Below are positions 62,977 to 64,000 of a DNA stretch of 64,000 nucleotides, piece after piece. Position 1 is the stretch's first letter, and the number at the start of each line of letters is the position of its first letter. The notes below the pieces were generated by a model. It did not search any database. It saw nothing but the letters and a program-made list of their open reading frames with translations, and was not told the origin of the DNA. The stretch comes from Paenibacillus sp. DMB20 (GTDB lineage: Bacteria; Bacillota; Bacilli; Paenibacillales; Paenibacillaceae). Both the position numbers and the translations under genes were made by a program. The stretch is taken from NCBI RefSeq assembly GCF_000987955.1, contig NZ_LAZU01000054.1, positions 1 to 64,000 on the forward strand, written 5' to 3'.

Positions 62977-62991
62977 TGATAATCATTACTA
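62977..62991. promoter_or_regulatory. Fur/PerR-box-like site between LCP and bcp genes
   Basis: TGATAAT-C-ATTACTA matches the Fur 7-1-7 consensus at 12 of 14 positions and the PerR variant at 11. It lies 30 bases from the LCP start and about 100 from the peroxiredoxin start. Confidence 0.4.
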
Positions 62992-63092
62992 TACATTTGA
63001 ACAATCCGCGTTCACTACATTATAATTTCTTTCGAAAAGACAATCAATTTTTTACGGGGAAGAGCCCCGATGCCAAGGAGTTGAACCATACT

Positions 63093-63575
63093 TTGACACA
63101 AATTAAACTGGAACCGGGACAAGCGGTCCCGGACTTTACCCTTCCGGCTTCCCATGGGGAGAACGTTGCCCTAAGCGATTTTCGGGGGAAGAAGGTCGTC
63201 TTGTACTTTTATCCCAAAAATATGACGCCGGGCTGCACCGACGAGGCATGCAGCTTCCGCGATCGCCATCAAGAACTTGAGCGGGCGGGAGCGGTTGTCA
63301 TCGGCATAAGCCCGGATCCGCTGAAATCGCATGCGAAATTTATCCAAAAGCACGGGCTGCCGTTTCTGCTGCTGTCGGATGAAAACCACAAGGTTAGTGA
63401 GTTGTTCGGAGTCTGGCAGCTCAAGAAAATGTTCGGCCGGGAGTACGAGGGGGTCGTACGCTCGACCTTTCTGATCGACGAATCGGGCAGGTTGGCAAAG
63501 GAATGGCGGAAAGTCAAAGTGGCCGGTCATGCGGACGAAGTGCTGCAGGCCGTGCTTTCGATTCGGGAAGCATAA
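63093..63575 (+). CDS. bcp: Peroxiredoxin, Bcp/PrxQ type
   Basis: Thiol peroxidase of 160 residues. The peroxidatic Cys lies in MTPGCTDEAC, and the second Cys five residues later marks the Bcp/PrxQ intramolecular type. VPDFTLPASHGENVALSDFRGK, VLYFYPKN and VRSTFLIDESG complete the family pattern. TTG 63093 is the likely start, 12 bases after AAGGAG; the frame is open upstream from 62889 but that part crosses the promoter region and a Fur-like box. Neighbourhood with gsaB matches Bacillus, where perR also lies next to bcp. Confidence 0.9.
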   Translation: MTQIKLEPGQAVPDFTLPASHGENVALSDFRGKKVVLYFYPKNMTPGCTDEACSFRDRHQELERAGAVVIGISPDPLKSHAKFIQKHGLPFLLLSDENHKVSELFGVWQLKKMFGREYEGVVRSTFLIDESGRLAKEWRKVKVAGHADEVLQAVLSIREA

Positions 63576-63649
63576 TCGGTATACTGCCGTTAACCGGGAG
63601 GATTATGCAATATGTCAGGCAAATGTTTATCTTTAGATATCATATTAAG

Positions 63650-63697
63650 AAGCGGTCCTGGAGCATGCATGTATATGCGAACCGGGGCCGCTTTTTA
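63650..63697 (+). terminator. Rho-independent terminator downstream of bcp
   Basis: AAGCGGTCC pairs with GGGGCCGCTT (with G-T pairs), then TTTTA. Confidence 0.65.
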
Positions 63698-63805
63698 GTT
63701 GCTTCCCATTGGCCGGAAATCCTTAGTCTTTTTTTGGAATGCCCTCCATATAATCTATCAGATAGGCGAAAGCGGAACTCATAGAAACCGATGGAGGTAG
63801 ATTTT

Positions 63806-64000
63806 ATGTATAAAAAAATGGTGATGGCATTTCGCGTTGCACTGCTGTTTATGTTGGCTGCCGTTATTCTGCCGGCCGGCATGATGGAGTTTTATAAGCC
63901 GGATCGCTCGATGGCCGACATTTCATTTTCGGCCGAAACGGTAAACGCGGAACCGAACGCGGTAATCAGCGAACGTCCGGGACCGAAGCTGGCTAACGGC
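63806..64000 (+). CDS. Exported protein, 3'-partial
   Basis: Only the first 65 codons are in the window. ATG 63806 follows GGAGGT by 7 bases. The product opens with a signal peptide (YKKMVMAFRVALLFMLAAVIL) and continues into a polar stretch (EFYKPDRSMADISFSAETVN) without a recognisable domain. A possible -10 (TATAAT) lies at 63749-63754. Confidence 0.65.
   Translation, partial: MYKKMVMAFRVALLFMLAAVILPAGMMEFYKPDRSMADISFSAETVNAEPNAVISERPGPKLANG

Overview
The window reads as chromosomal DNA of a Paenibacillus-like Gram-positive bacterium. GC is moderate (about 50-55% by eye). Ribosome-binding sites are strong AGGAGG types and TTG/GTG starts are frequent. U-rich hairpin terminators follow most operons. 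Gene content is typical of Bacillales: ecsAB, bacilliredoxin, yneF, a LytR-CpsA-Psr protein, signal peptidase I, an S-layer-homology surface protein, a UvsE UV endonuclease, and the gsaB/bcp neighbourhood. No rRNA, tRNA, CRISPR array, IS element or prophage was seen.

Layout. 1-9.2 kb: a partial ECF-type ATPase, a drug-efflux MFS gene behind a possible attenuator, a 1.1 kb gene-poor stretch with palindromic repeats, a MarR regulator divergent from a second MFS gene, ecsAB, and a BaiN-like flavoprotein. 9.3-17.2 kb: a sensor kinase without a response regulator, bacilliredoxin, nadE, a hydrolase, acpS, mutY and a third MFS gene. 17.2-20.5 kb: a nitrite-respiration operon (tandem DUF2249, heme-copper-oxidase-like membrane protein, DUF59 protein, nirK) behind an FNR box at the ideal distance from its -10. 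20.6-28.8 kb: a sugar ABC importer with two histidine phosphatases and an MgtC-like protein, bracketed by two paralogous LacI regulators. 29.2-36 kb: sodA, then a large multi-domain secreted protein followed by an ATPase, permease and membrane-fusion protein of MacAB type. 36.3-44.6 kb: GNAT, signal peptidase, a queG-ogt fusion, yneF, folE, a DUF2935-superoxide dismutase fusion, a membrane hydrolase, an IclR regulator and an untracked 50-residue gene. 45-50.5 kb: an 1836-residue SLH-anchored metallophosphoesterase. 50.7-64 kb: aconitase, amidase-like protein, ddl, uvsE, inositol-phosphatase family protein, an SGNH esterase, gsaB, an LCP protein, bcp and a partial exported protein.

A caution for every reader: eleven conserved genes here are broken by single-base indels (ten deletions, one insertion), several of them normally essential or nearly so. 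In most, restoring one base of a short run rejoins the family sequence. This pattern points to sequence or assembly error rather than gene decay, so these genes are annotated as whole, frame-interrupted CDSs.

The best candidates for new biology are the secreted protein plus MacAB-like exporter, the queG-ogt fusion, the LacI-bracketed sugar/phosphatase locus, the FNR-controlled nirK operon with its unusual membrane protein, a shared palindrome in front of the IclR regulator and aconitase genes, and a 100-bp element present twice.
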